A stretch of DNA of 64,000 nucleotides from Cyanobacteria bacterium FACHB-DQ100. Lineage in GTDB: Bacteria; Cyanobacteriota; Cyanobacteriia; Leptolyngbyales; Leptolyngbyaceae. How positions within the stretch are numbered: the first letter of the stretch is position 1; the number at the start of each line of letters is the position of its first letter. Shown here piece by piece: positions 28,493 to 37,576 of the stretch. Position numbers and translations under genes: made by a program. The stretch is taken from assembly GCA_014695195.1 (NCBI GenBank), contig JACJNW010000039.1, positions 282,132-346,131 of the forward strand, given 5' to 3'. Under the pieces are notes generated by a model that was given only the letters and a program-made list of their open reading frames with translations, made no database searches and was not told the origin of the DNA.

Positions 28493-29104
28493 TTAAAACT
28501 CAATTCCCGGCTGAGCTTTGATCCCTTGTTCGCGGAAGGGATGCTTCACGATCGTCATTTCGGTGACGAGATCTGCTCGATCAACGAGAGCAGCGGGTGC
28601 CCCTCTTCCGGTGAGAATGACATGAGAGTCTTCTGGTTTTTGGTCGAGTCCTGCTAAAACGGTTTCTACTTCGAGATAGCCCAGCTTCAGAGCGACATTG
28701 ACTTCATCGAGCAAGACTAATCGAAAGTTGGGATTCTGAATATAAGAGAGTGCTCTTTCCCAGGCTTCTGTGGCTTTGAGAATATCGCGATCGCGATCTT
28801 GGGTTTCCCAGGTAAAGCCTTCTCCCATTGCATGAAACTCAAGCTGATCGCCCCAGTGCTCGAATGCAGCTTTCTCCGCAGGTTCCCATGCGCCTTTGAT
28901 GAATTGCACGATCGCGACTTTGTAGCCGTGACCCAAGGAGCGTAACACCATTCCTAAAGCTGCAGTAGTTTTTCCTTTTCCGTTTCCGGTGTTCACGATA
29001 ATCAAGCCTTTTTCACGGGTGCGATCGGCAATGCGTTGATCCTGGACTTGTTTGCGGCGCTGCATTTTCAGGCGGTGCTGTTCCGCGTTTAAAGCGTCAG
29101 ACAT
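28493..29104 (-). CDS. cobO: Corrinoid adenosyltransferase (CobO/BtuR/CobA)
   Basis: ATP:cob(I)alamin/cob(I)yrinic acid a,c-diamide adenosyltransferase, 203 residues. The P-loop is GNGKGKTTAALGMVLRSLGHG, followed by VAIVQFIKGAWEPAE, MGEGFTWETQDRDRD and LVLLDEVNVALKLGYL, all diagnostic of the family. It acts in cytoplasmic B12 (pseudocobalamin) synthesis or salvage. I did not recognise a cobalamin riboswitch in the upstream 400 bases. It is a single gene. Confidence 0.95.
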   Translation of the reverse strand: MSDALNAEQHRLKMQRRKQVQDQRIADRTREKGLIIVNTGNGKGKTTAALGMVLRSLGHGYKVAIVQFIKGAWEPAEKAAFEHWGDQLEFHAMGEGFTWETQDRDRDILKATEAWERALSYIQNPNFRLVLLDEVNVALKLGYLEVETVLAGLDQKPEDSHVILTGRGAPAALVDRADLVTEMTIVKHPFREQGIKAQPGIEF

Positions 29105-29628
29105 GATTTCAGTAGAATGATAGGGCGATAGATTGTAGCGTATTTGTGTTCACTCTGTAGCGGAAGCTATTAATAAAAACGTGCCATTTTTTTTAACAGT
29201 GCTAGGATGAGGCTATCTGTAGCAGTTGCAGGTTAAGAGAACAGAATTGAAACGTTTTTCTTTAACTGGATATCCTTGGCGACCGCTGTGGTATCTGGAG
29301 CTGAAATTGAAGCGCATAGGGCAGTGCGATCCGACGCTATCTTGGGTTGATCGCTGCGAAGCTCCCAGTATGAACTGACCGATCTGTAACTTTAGGTTCG
29401 TCGATCGTTCTTCTCTCTTGAGAAGTTAATTACCGCACGGACTGGATCGGTCGGATTCTCTATGAACGGGAATTCTTAAACTTAAATAGTGCGATCGGCT
29501 CAAAGCGGTCTAGTTTGTGCTGGATAACTTCTGAAGTTTTCAGTGGTCATAGCTGCGTTGCAAATTTCAGCCTGGGTTCATTTTGTCTGTCTTCACTCTA
29601 TGCGTTCGGCCTTTTCTGGAGTATCACA
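29105..29628. promoter_or_regulatory. Divergent upstream region between cobO and the DHS-family gene
   Basis: About 520 bases. It must contain the cobO promoter and a long leader for the gene starting at 29629. A possible small ORF lies at 29247-29378. GGAG at 29618-29621 is the ribosome binding site that supports the ATG at 29629. No riboswitch was recognised. Confidence 0.4.
29247..29378 (+). CDS. Possible small protein of 43 residues
   Basis: An open frame starting at TTG with an AGGTTAAGAG-like purine stretch upstream. The product is basic and rich in Trp and Leu (GYPWRPLWYLELKLKR, then two Cys). Composition looks protein-like, but the start is non-ATG and I recognise no family. It could be an upstream ORF of the DHS-family gene or chance. 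Confidence 0.25.
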   Translation: MKRFSLTGYPWRPLWYLELKLKRIGQCDPTLSWVDRCEAPSMN

Positions 29629-30816
29629 ATGTCCAAGCTTCTTAGCCGCAAGATTACACCCGCCCCCATTCCAAATGATATTAGCGTGGTGGATTTAATC
29701 GACGGATATTTTACCGCTTACAATTCTGCGCGATTGCGCGAGGTGTGCCATCTGCTGAGCCGCGAAGTGATGCAAGCAGGGGTGACGGTTGGTGTGAGTT
29801 TGTCAGGAGCGATGACTCCGGCGGGTTTTGGAACTTCGGTGTTAGCGCCCTTGATGCAGAATGGCTTTATTGATTGGATCATCAGCACGGGTGCAAATCT
29901 GTATCACGATCTGCATTACGGTTTGGGGCTAGATCTCTACGCCAGCAATCCGTTTGTCGATGATGTGAAACTGCGTGACGAGGGGCGCATTCGCATTTAC
30001 GACATCATTTTTGATTATGATGTGCTGCTCGGAACGGATGCGTTTATCCGCCAAATTATTCAGGCGGAACCGTTTCAGAAACGGATGGGAACGGCTGAGT
30101 TTCATTACCTCCTGGGTAAATATGTGCATGAGGTGGAACGCAAGCTGGGGGTAAAACATCCTTCTTTGCTGGCAACGGCTTACGAGTGCGGTGTTCCGGT
30201 CTACACTTCGTCGCCGGGAGATAGTTCGATCGGGATGAATTTGGCGGCGATGGCGCTGGAAGGCTCGAAGCTGCAAATTGATCCGCTACTGGATGTGAAT
30301 GAGACAGCGGCGATCGCATATTCTGCGCGTGAGTCTGGTAATTCCAACATTGAGGGCAAGAGTGCTGCACTGATTATTGGGGGCGGCAGTCCGAAGAATT
30401 TCCTGCTGCAAACTCAGCCTCAATTGCATGAGGTGTTGGGTTTGGAAGAGCGCGGACATGATTTCTTTGTGCAGATTACCGATGCTCGACCGGATACCGG
30501 TGGATTGTCGGGGGCAACGCCGAATGAAGCGGTAAGCTGGGGCAAAGTTGATCCCGATGAGTTGCCAAATACGATCGTCTGCTATACCGACAGCACGATC
30601 GCGCTTCCAATCATGACGGCGTATGTGATCAATCAATGTGCCCCACGTCCGTTGAAGCGATTGTACGATCAGCGTGAAGCAATGCTGGCGAAGCTGAAAG
30701 CAGATTATCAAGCGGCAAAACTCCAGCCTGCTCATCTGGCTACGGAGTCAATCTCAGGTGCGGAACGTCAATCTGTTGCAACTTATCCTTGCGGTACTCC
30801 GATCCGGAGTCGGTAG
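29629..30816 (+). CDS. Deoxyhypusine synthase family protein
   Basis: 395 residues starting [17 protein letters not shown], with GGAG 8 bases upstream; the frame is open 38 codons further 5' but those residues are not family-like. The sequence has the DHS NAD/spermidine fold: [51 protein letters not shown] and [16 protein letters not shown], whose Lys corresponds to the catalytic lysine of DHS. Bacteria lack eIF5A, so the enzyme is probably homospermidine synthase-like, transferring aminobutyl from spermidine to a polyamine acceptor; the acceptor is inferred. The C-terminal extension after about residue 350 is variable. Confidence 0.88.
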   Translation: MSKLLSRKITPAPIPNDISVVDLIDGYFTAYNSARLREVCHLLSREVMQAGVTVGVSLSGAMTPAGFGTSVLAPLMQNGFIDWIISTGANLYHDLHYGLGLDLYASNPFVDDVKLRDEGRIRIYDIIFDYDVLLGTDAFIRQIIQAEPFQKRMGTAEFHYLLGKYVHEVERKLGVKHPSLLATAYECGVPVYTSSPGDSSIGMNLAAMALEGSKLQIDPLLDVNETAAIAYSARESGNSNIEGKSAALIIGGGSPKNFLLQTQPQLHEVLGLEERGHDFFVQITDARPDTGGLSGATPNEAVSWGKVDPDELPNTIVCYTDSTIALPIMTAYVINQCAPRPLKRLYDQREAMLAKLKADYQAAKLQPAHLATESISGAERQSVATYPCGTPIRSR

Positions 30817-30931
30817 TTTTACTTCCGAAACTTATTCAGGTGGGTAGGTGGATTGCCTACGCGTAAAATATTTCACAGGTTGTTTAGCCTGAAACTTATA
30901 TGTCGAATGGAGCCGAGCTACTCGCAAGTAG

Positions 30932-31423
<492 letters not shown>

Positions 31424-31427
<4 letters not shown>

Positions 31428-31654
31428 GCGTGGACAAGCAATTGAAGATTCGGAATGATTTCGATCGCCTTGCCCTTCTTGAGCAGTGGGGAAAACAGCC
31501 GTCGATAGAAGCGATCGCAGCAATGCGCGAACATCTTCGGACTGATGAAGATTTGACAATCTCTCAAGCAAAAAAGATGTACTCCCGATTCTTGAAAAAC
31601 GTGCAAATCAGAAGACATCTCTTTTGGCGATATTCAGATGTTTGGACAAAGTGA
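31424..31654 (+). CDS. Small hypothetical protein downstream of BrnTA-like module
   Basis: 76 residues, TTG start overlapping the antitoxin stop (or the GTG two codons later). Basic and helical (MREHLRTDEDLTISQAKKMYSRFLK). No family recognised. Translational coupling to the antitoxin suggests a third component of the module. Could also be a spurious frame; it ends just before the convergent exbD-like gene. Confidence 0.45.
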
Positions 31655-31659
31655 GTTCA

Positions 31660-32301
31660 CTACGGAGATTGAGGAACTGCTTCACCGGGAGCGGTTGGAA
31701 CGGTATTTGAAGGAGCCGGAGCCTGTGGAGCAGTAGGCTGAGCCGGAGCGGTCGGCGTGAGATTCGGATTAATCGGCGTAATGTTGGTTGGAGCAGTCGG
31801 ACTGGGAATGAGGTTTGGAGCCGGAGTAATTTGCGGGATGGTTCCGGGCGCTTGTGTTTGTCCGGGTTGTGGCTGTCCCGGTTGATTGCCAGGTGCAGTC
31901 GAAAGCGCAACTTTATCAGCGGCAACCGATCGCATCACATCCAGCACTTGAATCACATCGTTATAAAAGGCAGTTTGAGCCGCTTCGAGCACTAATAAGC
32001 CTTCGGGCTGCTGCTGATGATATGCCTGAACAAGTTGTAGGAGTTGAGAGCGATCGATGAGTTGCCGCTGTCCCTGATTCGATAAATACGTTTGTCCATT
32101 TGAATCTAGCCCAATGACAAGCATTTCACTCATCAGAACGCTACTGGTTTGAGACTGCGGCAGGTCTAATCCGATACCCTGCTGACGAGTTAGTTGAAGC
32201 GCAGCTAGGATAAAGAAGGTCAGAATACAAAAGATCACATCGATTAGCGGAACGATTTGGATCTGAGCTTCATCGGCGGGAGAGTCGAGATTAATTTTCA
32301 T
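31660..32301 (-). CDS. ExbD/TolR family protein with proline-rich C-terminal tail
   Basis: 213 residues: the usual ExbD core (about 1-135) with the single membrane helix at IVPLIDVIFCILTFFIL and a periplasmic domain (ALQLTRQQGIGLDLPQSQTS, LLVLEAAQTAFYNDVIQVLD). It then has an extra tail of about 78 residues dominated by Pro, Thr, Gln and Ala. Normal ExbD proteins are about 140 residues. The tail lies on the periplasmic side. Twenty-one bases downstream of its ExbB partner. Confidence 0.88.
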   Translation of the reverse strand: MKINLDSPADEAQIQIVPLIDVIFCILTFFILAALQLTRQQGIGLDLPQSQTSSVLMSEMLVIGLDSNGQTYLSNQGQRQLIDRSQLLQLVQAYHQQQPEGLLVLEAAQTAFYNDVIQVLDVMRSVAADKVALSTAPGNQPGQPQPGQTQAPGTIPQITPAPNLIPSPTAPTNITPINPNLTPTAPAQPTAPQAPAPSNTVPTAPGEAVPQSP

Positions 32302-32322
32302 AACGCTGAACCGAGTGAGGGG

Positions 32323-32976
32323 CTAACCATCTTTGCGATCAAACTTATTGTGAGTCAGTTGCCATTTCTGGCGGTACAGCAATTCTAGATCGTTGCCTGT
32401 GCGACGAAAGATCTTTGCCTGATTGAAAATCAATCCTTGAAAGACGCGGTAAAACACAAGGCTGAAGATTGCTACAACTAGCCCCGCTGCGGTACTAATC
32501 AACGCTTCCCCGATCCCGGTTGTTACCCCGGCGGTGGAAGCGGTTCCAATGTCGCCGATTCGGATCGATCGCAACGACAGAATTAGACCGATCACAGTTC
32601 CCAACAGTCCGAGCAGTGGAGCCAGCGCGATCACAGCTTCGAGAATTTTGTCGCCGCGCCGCATTGAAGCGATCTCCTCATCGGCAGAAGATTCCAGCGC
32701 CAGACGAAACAGCTCCGGATCGGGATTTTGCAAGCGCATCGGAGCATAAAGGAAGCGTCCGATCGGTTGATCATAGGACTGCCGCGCAATTTCAACTGCC
32801 CCATCCCAATCGCGCCGCGAAGTTTCGAGAATTCGTCCGGCGACTTCTTTCTCTTTATTGAGGACGTTGAACCAAAACCACGATCGCTCAATAATGGCTC
32901 CAAGCGACAAGATTGAGAGAACAAACAACGGCAGCATCGTTATGCCGCCTTTTTCAAATAGTTCGATGATATTCAT
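32323..32976 (-). CDS. MotA/TolQ/ExbB proton channel family protein
   Basis: 217 residues; three membrane helices: [21 protein letters not shown] near the N terminus, [21 protein letters not shown] and [19 protein letters not shown]. Partner of the proline-tailed ExbD at 31660-32301, in the same order as the other pair in this window. Likely uses the proton gradient to drive movement of the ExbD plug; what it energises is not shown by the neighbours. Confidence 0.9.
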   Translation of the reverse strand: MNIIELFEKGGITMLPLFVLSILSLGAIIERSWFWFNVLNKEKEVAGRILETSRRDWDGAVEIARQSYDQPIGRFLYAPMRLQNPDPELFRLALESSADEEIASMRRGDKILEAVIALAPLLGLLGTVIGLILSLRSIRIGDIGTASTAGVTTGIGEALISTAAGLVVAIFSLVFYRVFQGLIFNQAKIFRRTGNDLELLYRQKWQLTHNKFDRKDG

Positions 32977-33094
32977 GATTGCTCTTCCTTTCTACGTGTC
33001 CCTTGTCGCATCCCAATGAGTGAATCGGCTGTTTGAAGATTCCATAAAATCTTACTGCGTGAGCGATTCATTTCTGTGGAATCTCTAAAAGAAA

Positions 33095-33131
33095 AGAGAA
33101 CTCTGCCACCTAATTTGGCGCAAAGTTCTCT
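33095..33131 (-). terminator. Terminator of thyX
   Basis: Eight-bp outer stem (AGAGAACT/AGTTCTCT) with an inner GCCA/TGGC stem, about 20 bases past the thyX stop and followed on the minus strand by a T-rich run. Confidence 0.65.
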
Positions 33132-33149
33132 CGATGCTTTGAGAAGAAA

Positions 33150-33923
33150 CTAGAACGATCGGTTCAATTCTTCCCAAGCGCCGATCGTTTGCGGCACGAT
33201 CGGCTGAATCAATTGAGAAATGGCATCGGCGTAGAAGTGAATTTCTTGCTGCGCGCCTTCGCCTTTTCGCAGTCCGATGAAGTGGAGTACCGCTTGCAAT
33301 GAAACTGTCCAAACCCAAGAAGTGTAGACGCTTGGAACCAAAACGCCTCGCGCTTGCTCTCGACCGACTCCAAGTTCAAGCAAGTCTTTATAAGCCTTGT
33401 AGCTGGCTTCACATTGAGCGCGGTAGATTTCGAGCGCTTTTTGGTTTTGCGCTTCGGGAATCTCGCCGAATGTTGCTTGTCGATTACTCTTGGACTGCTG
33501 ACGGAATGAAGCAGGAATGTAAAAGTCTTCGGAATCTTCGATCGCCACATAGCGAAAACTCTTTTCGTTCCAACCGACTTGCTCATCGTTGTGGCTTGAG
33601 GCGATAACGTGCTTCCACCATTGGCGTGCGACAAAGAGCGGCGCTTTCACTTTGAATTTAAACACCACACCTCGAAACGGTGAGGTGTGGTGATGCTGAA
33701 TTAGATAGCGAATCAGCTTGATGTCTTTGTCATCGAGATCGATCGACACCTTATCAAAGCTAGCCCTGGCATCATTCACAATGTCTAAATCACTGCCCAT
33801 ATGCGACAGCAGCGCGATTCGACTTTTGCCATCGTTGAGCGGATCGATCCAGGGCGATTGTGCTGTAGGGTCGGGCAAGTCAGACATATTTGTGAAATTG
33901 GGAACAGCAATAGATGAAATCAT
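33150..33923 (-). CDS. thyX: FAD-dependent thymidylate synthase (ThyX), variant motif
   Basis: Flavoprotein methylating dUMP to dTMP using methylene-tetrahydrofolate and NADPH. 257 residues with the family core TSPFRGVVFKFKVKAPLFVARQWWKH, WNEKSFRYVA and REQARGVLVPSVYTSWVWTVSLQ. The usual ThyX signature RHRx7S is replaced here by a WKH.x..SS form, with a short extra segment before WNEKSFRY. Start ATG at 33923 has GAGGAA 7 bases upstream; an internal ATG (MSDLPDP) is the other option. Monocistronic with a terminator. Confidence 0.88.
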   Translation of the reverse strand: MISSIAVPNFTNMSDLPDPTAQSPWIDPLNDGKSRIALLSHMGSDLDIVNDARASFDKVSIDLDDKDIKLIRYLIQHHHTSPFRGVVFKFKVKAPLFVARQWWKHVIASSHNDEQVGWNEKSFRYVAIEDSEDFYIPASFRQQSKSNRQATFGEIPEAQNQKALEIYRAQCEASYKAYKDLLELGVGREQARGVLVPSVYTSWVWTVSLQAVLHFIGLRKGEGAQQEIHFYADAISQLIQPIVPQTIGAWEELNRSF

Positions 33924-34153
33924 GGACGATTCCTCAAACGGTGGACTTGAGCAAAACGCTATTGGTAGCGTTTACTGTACCGCTAGTTTGAGAAAAATTC
34001 AAGATATAGGGCTGACTTTAGCTTTTGCAAAATGTCTATCTAATCATAATTCTGCAGCCTGAATGCTTTGCGATTCTCCATCGATATCCCCAAAATTAAC
34101 AAGATCGATTAAGCTTACTGCATATCTTGCCGTCGTTTTTTAAAGGCTTTGTC

Positions 34154-35029
34154 GTGCCCAAACGTCTCTCTCTCTTCTCAATGTGCCTGATACTCGGACT
34201 CCTGACAACTCGACCTGCGTCCGCTCAAGCACTGATCCCCCACGCACCCCAAGTTGATTTTGACAAACTAGAGCAGCAAGGGTTGGGGCTAGTGCAAGAA
34301 GCGTCCCAGCTCGCGCAGTTCAACCAGAATCAGTTAGCGTTAGCGCGAGCGAGACTAGCAGTTCAACTTGCACCTAAGCGTCCCGAAACTTGGGCAATTT
34401 TAGGCGGCTTGTATCTTGAGACGAATCGAACTGACGATGCGATCCCCGCGCTCAGAAAAGCGAATTCACTTGATCCCAAAAATTCTGCCATCCTCTTTGC
34501 CTTGGGAACCGCACACTTCCAGAAGGCACAGTACGAAGAGTCGATCAAACAAATTCAGGCAGGACTAAAGATCAAGCCCGACGTCGCGGGGGCTTATTTC
34601 GACATGGGTAATGCTTATCTAATGTTGAAAAAGAATCGAGACGCGATCGGCAGCTATGAAAAAGCGACCTCACTTGACCAAAAGTTTTGGCCTGCCATTA
34701 ATAACATCGGACTAATCCGCTACGAAGAAGGCAAGATCGACGAAGCAATCAGGCTCTGGCGGCGATCGGTGGCGGTCGATCCAAAGCAAACCGCAGAACC
34801 GCAGTTGGCGATCGCGGTTGCGCTCTTTCGGAAGGGGAACCAAACCGAAGCGCTCACGCTCGGAGAAAGTGCATTGAAGCAAGATGTCCGCTATAGCGAG
34901 CCGAAATTCCTCAAAGAGAATCTTTGGGGCGATAAACTCATGGCAGATACTCAAAGATTTTTTGCCTTACCGCGGATTCAAGCGGTTATTGCTCAGGCGC
35001 AATCTGAACAAGAACGCCGCAATCAGTAG
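34154..35029 (+). CDS. Exported TPR-repeat protein
   Basis: About 291 residues. The GTG at 34154 has AAAGG 7 bases upstream and begins a signal peptide (LSLFSMCLILGLLTTRPASAQA); the frame is open a little further 5' from a TTG. The mature protein has five or six tetratricopeptide repeats from about 60 to 220 (RPETWAILGGLYLETNRTDDAI, AGAYFDMGNAYLMLKKNRDAI, WPAINNIGLIRYEEGKIDEAI) and a helical tail. Scaffold role in the periplasm or lumen is inferred. It is followed within 50 bases by the YdcF-type gene. Confidence 0.82.
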   Translation: MPKRLSLFSMCLILGLLTTRPASAQALIPHAPQVDFDKLEQQGLGLVQEASQLAQFNQNQLALARARLAVQLAPKRPETWAILGGLYLETNRTDDAIPALRKANSLDPKNSAILFALGTAHFQKAQYEESIKQIQAGLKIKPDVAGAYFDMGNAYLMLKKNRDAIGSYEKATSLDQKFWPAINNIGLIRYEEGKIDEAIRLWRRSVAVDPKQTAEPQLAIAVALFRKGNQTEALTLGESALKQDVRYSEPKFLKENLWGDKLMADTQRFFALPRIQAVIAQAQSEQERRNQ

Positions 35030-35078
35030 TATCTCAAGAGTTGGGCGTGAATTTATCTGTTTTCGCAGGGGTGGCATC

Positions 35079-35672
35079 GTGCGCTTAAGAGCCGTTTCGC
35101 CAAATCAATATCACCGTAAAAGCCGCAGACGATCGTTTCCCTGGCTGCTTCTACTCACGCCGATCGTGCTGTGGATGGGAGTACGATCGGCAAGGCTATA
35201 TTTTGAGCAACCGGATGCCATCTTGGTACTCGGTGGAGCAGAAGAGCGCGAGATTTTCAGCGCCAAATTTGCCAAACAGCATCCGAATCTTCCGGTCTGG
35301 ATTTCATCGGGTGCGCCACGTGAGTATGCAGAGCGCGTCTTTACTAAAACAGGTGTGAGCCTGCAACGGCTGCACTTAGATTATGAAGCGGTCGATACGG
35401 TGACGAACTTCACCTCGATCGCCGATCGCTTGCGTCAGCAAAATATTCGCAGCGTTTATCTCATTACCTCGGACTATCATATGCGCCGCGCTCAGATTAT
35501 CGGCGAAATCGTCTTAGGGAGTCGTGGGATCAATATTCGACCGATTGCAATCCCGTCGAATCAGTCGGAAGAATCGCTCTCTAAGGCAGTCCGAGATGGG
35601 GGACGAGCTTTGCTTTGGGTGACAACGGGACGGACGGGCGCGAGTCTTGCACCCGCTAGCAAAGGGAATTAA
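35079..35672 (+). CDS. YdcF family (DUF218) membrane protein
   Basis: About 197 residues from the GTG at 35079, which has AGGGG upstream. One N-terminal transmembrane helix (FPWLLLLTPIVLWMGV) after an arginine-rich cytoplasmic start, then the DUF218 domain: DAILVLGGAEEREIFSAKFA, WISSGAPREYAERVF, LDYEAVDTVTNFTS and VYLITSDYHMRRAQII. The family includes ElyC/SanA envelope proteins; activity unknown. The 3' end overlaps the stop of the convergent DUF2288 gene by 4 bases. Confidence 0.85.
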   Translation: MRLRAVSPNQYHRKSRRRSFPWLLLLTPIVLWMGVRSARLYFEQPDAILVLGGAEEREIFSAKFAKQHPNLPVWISSGAPREYAERVFTKTGVSLQRLHLDYEAVDTVTNFTSIADRLRQQNIRSVYLITSDYHMRRAQIIGEIVLGSRGINIRPIAIPSNQSEESLSKAVRDGGRALLWVTTGRTGASLAPASKGN

Positions 35673-35965
35673 GCGGCAGCTAATTCTTGAATCAACACAT
35701 AAGGCTGGAGAATCAACGCCTGAAAGCGCTTGGTTTGGTCTTCGTTCCAAACGGTTTTCTGCTCGATCGACGGCTTGTAGATCAAGCAATCTTGAATCCA
35801 CTGCTGCACTGAACTAATTTGATCGTTGGCGATCGCGTATCCAACCTCTACAAGATCAAGGGAATCAGCGACCATAATTACGGCATCGCGATCGGCGTGA
35901 GGAATCAACCATTCCCACTCTGCTTCGTCTAAGGATTCTCTCAGTTCTGCTTTTAAATCTGACAT
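35669..35965 (-). CDS. DUF2288 domain protein
   Basis: 98-residue cytosolic protein matching DUF2288: LKAELRESLDEAEWEWLIPHADRDAVIMV, LDLVEVGYAIANDQ, VQQWIQDCLI and KRFQALILQPYVLIQEL. Function unknown. Its start codon overlaps the start codon of the divergent exported protein (shared CATG), and its stop overlaps the YdcF stop, so this gene is packed with no spacer at either end. Confidence 0.85.
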   Translation of the reverse strand: MSDLKAELRESLDEAEWEWLIPHADRDAVIMVADSLDLVEVGYAIANDQISSVQQWIQDCLIYKPSIEQKTVWNEDQTKRFQALILQPYVLIQELAAA

Positions 35966-36362
35966 GACTCGAATTTCTAAGCTTATTTTAATGATCGCAC
36001 TTCTGTTGATTTGCGTTCTAGCTCACCCTAGCGCAAGTTGGGCGATCGCAGAAAGCCCAATTCCGCCCCCCGTAAGCTCAAGCATTGATGCCAACACGAT
36101 CCCATCCGAGAAGCTGAATCAATTTGTGCAGTCCTGCTTAGAAGTGGTGACGCTAATTGAGCGGCGAGAAGGGGAACTACAAGCTGCAGAAACAGAGTCT
36201 GAATCGGCACGAATTCAGCGAGATATTGAAGCTGAAGCGATCGCGATCATCGAAAGAAATGGGCTAACGCGCCAAGAATATTTACAGCTTTTGAGCCTTG
36301 CAAATGTCGATCCGGAGTTTGGTGAACGGGTGGCGACGCTGCTACAAGAAACACCCAGCTAG
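35964..36362 (+). CDS. Exported DUF4168 domain protein
   Basis: 132 residues with a signal peptide (LILMIALLLICVLAHPSASWA, cleaved near AIA). The mature part is a short helical domain with EKLNQFVQSCLEVVTLIERREG and RNGLTRQEYLQLLSLANVDPEFGERV, matching DUF4168, a cyanobacterial and proteobacterial periplasmic family of unknown function. Start is the first ATG; an internal ATG at 35991 would still keep the signal helix. Head-to-head with DUF2288. Confidence 0.8.
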   Translation: MTRISKLILMIALLLICVLAHPSASWAIAESPIPPPVSSSIDANTIPSEKLNQFVQSCLEVVTLIERREGELQAAETESESARIQRDIEAEAIAIIERNGLTRQEYLQLLSLANVDPEFGERVATLLQETPS

Positions 36363-36642
36363 GGGAGGTTTCGATAGTCTCTGAACAGGGCTTAGAGCGA
36401 TCGTGCTTAAGTTGTGCCCCACTCCCCACTCCCCCCGATTTAAGATCGCCATAGAGCCTGAAAAAGATTGCCGAAAAAAGCTTCCAACCTGAAGCAGATC
36501 GATTAGAGTTAACGTCTGAACCCTGCTAACTGAGGTTTAACTAATTTCAAGACTCATGCAGTCGGTTGAGATCAGTTAAAGCTCCTGGCAGAAGGGCTTC
36601 AATCTCAATCGCTTCTCTATTGACCCGAATCGCGCCTTTCTA

Positions 36643-37455
36643 ATGACAAGCATCGCCCCCGTGTCCCGCAACGAACTCTCCCAGCGCCGCCAACAACTCC
36701 GTCGCCAGCGTCGAACCCGGTTGTTTCAGACCAGTTGGCGCAGCGCTGCGATCGCAAGTTTAGCCGTGGGCACGGTCTGGGTCGCCACGCTCCCCGCTTG
36801 GGTGATTCGCAAGCCCGATCAAATCACCATCAAAGGCAATCGCTTGCTTTCAGAACAAACGATTCGCACGCTGTTGCCGATCGATTATCCCCAGTCGCTG
36901 CTGAAAGTGCAGCCGCACTGGATTGCCGATGCGCTCATAGCCAAAGCGCCGATCGCCAACGCAACCGTCGATCGCCAATTGTTTCCACCGGGCTTAACCG
37001 TGCGGATTCAAGAGCGCGTTCCGATCGCGCAGACTACTTCAAAAGCGGCTCCGCCCGGACTGCTCGACGAAACCGGAACCTGGATGCCGCAAGAAGGCTA
37101 CACGAAATTGAACCCTAACTTCAGACCACCCGACCTCAAAATTATCGGCAACCCGGAGCAATATCGTTCTCACTGGGCAACGTTCTACCGCACCATTCGC
37201 CAGAGTCCCGTTCGGGTTTTGGAAGCGAATTGGGAAGATCCGACAAACTTAATTCTCAAAACCGAACTAGGTGCGGTACAGTTTGGGGGCTACGGCTCGA
37301 ATTTTCCGGCGCAGCTCAAAGTATTAGACGAGATGCGCCGGTTGCCGAGTCGGGTGAATGCGGGTCAAATTCTGTCGATCGACTTAAGAAATCCAAATTC
37401 TCCGGTTCTGCAAATGAATGCACCCCAAACTCCTGTAAAATTAGGTACTCCATAG
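36643..37455 (+). CDS. ftsQ: Cell division protein FtsQ/DivIB
   Basis: Divisome membrane protein linking FtsA/Z assembly to septal wall synthesis. 270 residues: basic cytoplasmic N terminus (RRQQLRRQRRTRLF), one transmembrane helix (AAIASLAVGTVWVATLPAWVI), a POTRA domain from about 55 to 125 (ITIKGNRLLSEQTIRTLLP, LTVRIQERVPIA) and the beta domain ending near LQMNAPQ. Upstream of ftsZ by about 120 bases, the conserved cyanobacterial ftsQ-ftsZ order. Confidence 0.92.
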   Translation: MTSIAPVSRNELSQRRQQLRRQRRTRLFQTSWRSAAIASLAVGTVWVATLPAWVIRKPDQITIKGNRLLSEQTIRTLLPIDYPQSLLKVQPHWIADALIAKAPIANATVDRQLFPPGLTVRIQERVPIAQTTSKAAPPGLLDETGTWMPQEGYTKLNPNFRPPDLKIIGNPEQYRSHWATFYRTIRQSPVRVLEANWEDPTNLILKTELGAVQFGGYGSNFPAQLKVLDEMRRLPSRVNAGQILSIDLRNPNSPVLQMNAPQTPVKLGTP

Positions 37456-37576
37456 AATAAAAGTTGTGAGAAAATCTCCAGCGAACTGTCGCGAGTCCTG
37501 ATAAGCTAATGTGCTAATCGAGTTCAGTCGCCCTTTTCGACTGCTCTGCTGTTCATCTCCACCGCTTGAAATCCCA

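Noticed and set aside
29105..29514. Cobalamin riboswitch upstream of cobO
   Set aside because: No B12-box-like sequence was recognised in the upstream region.
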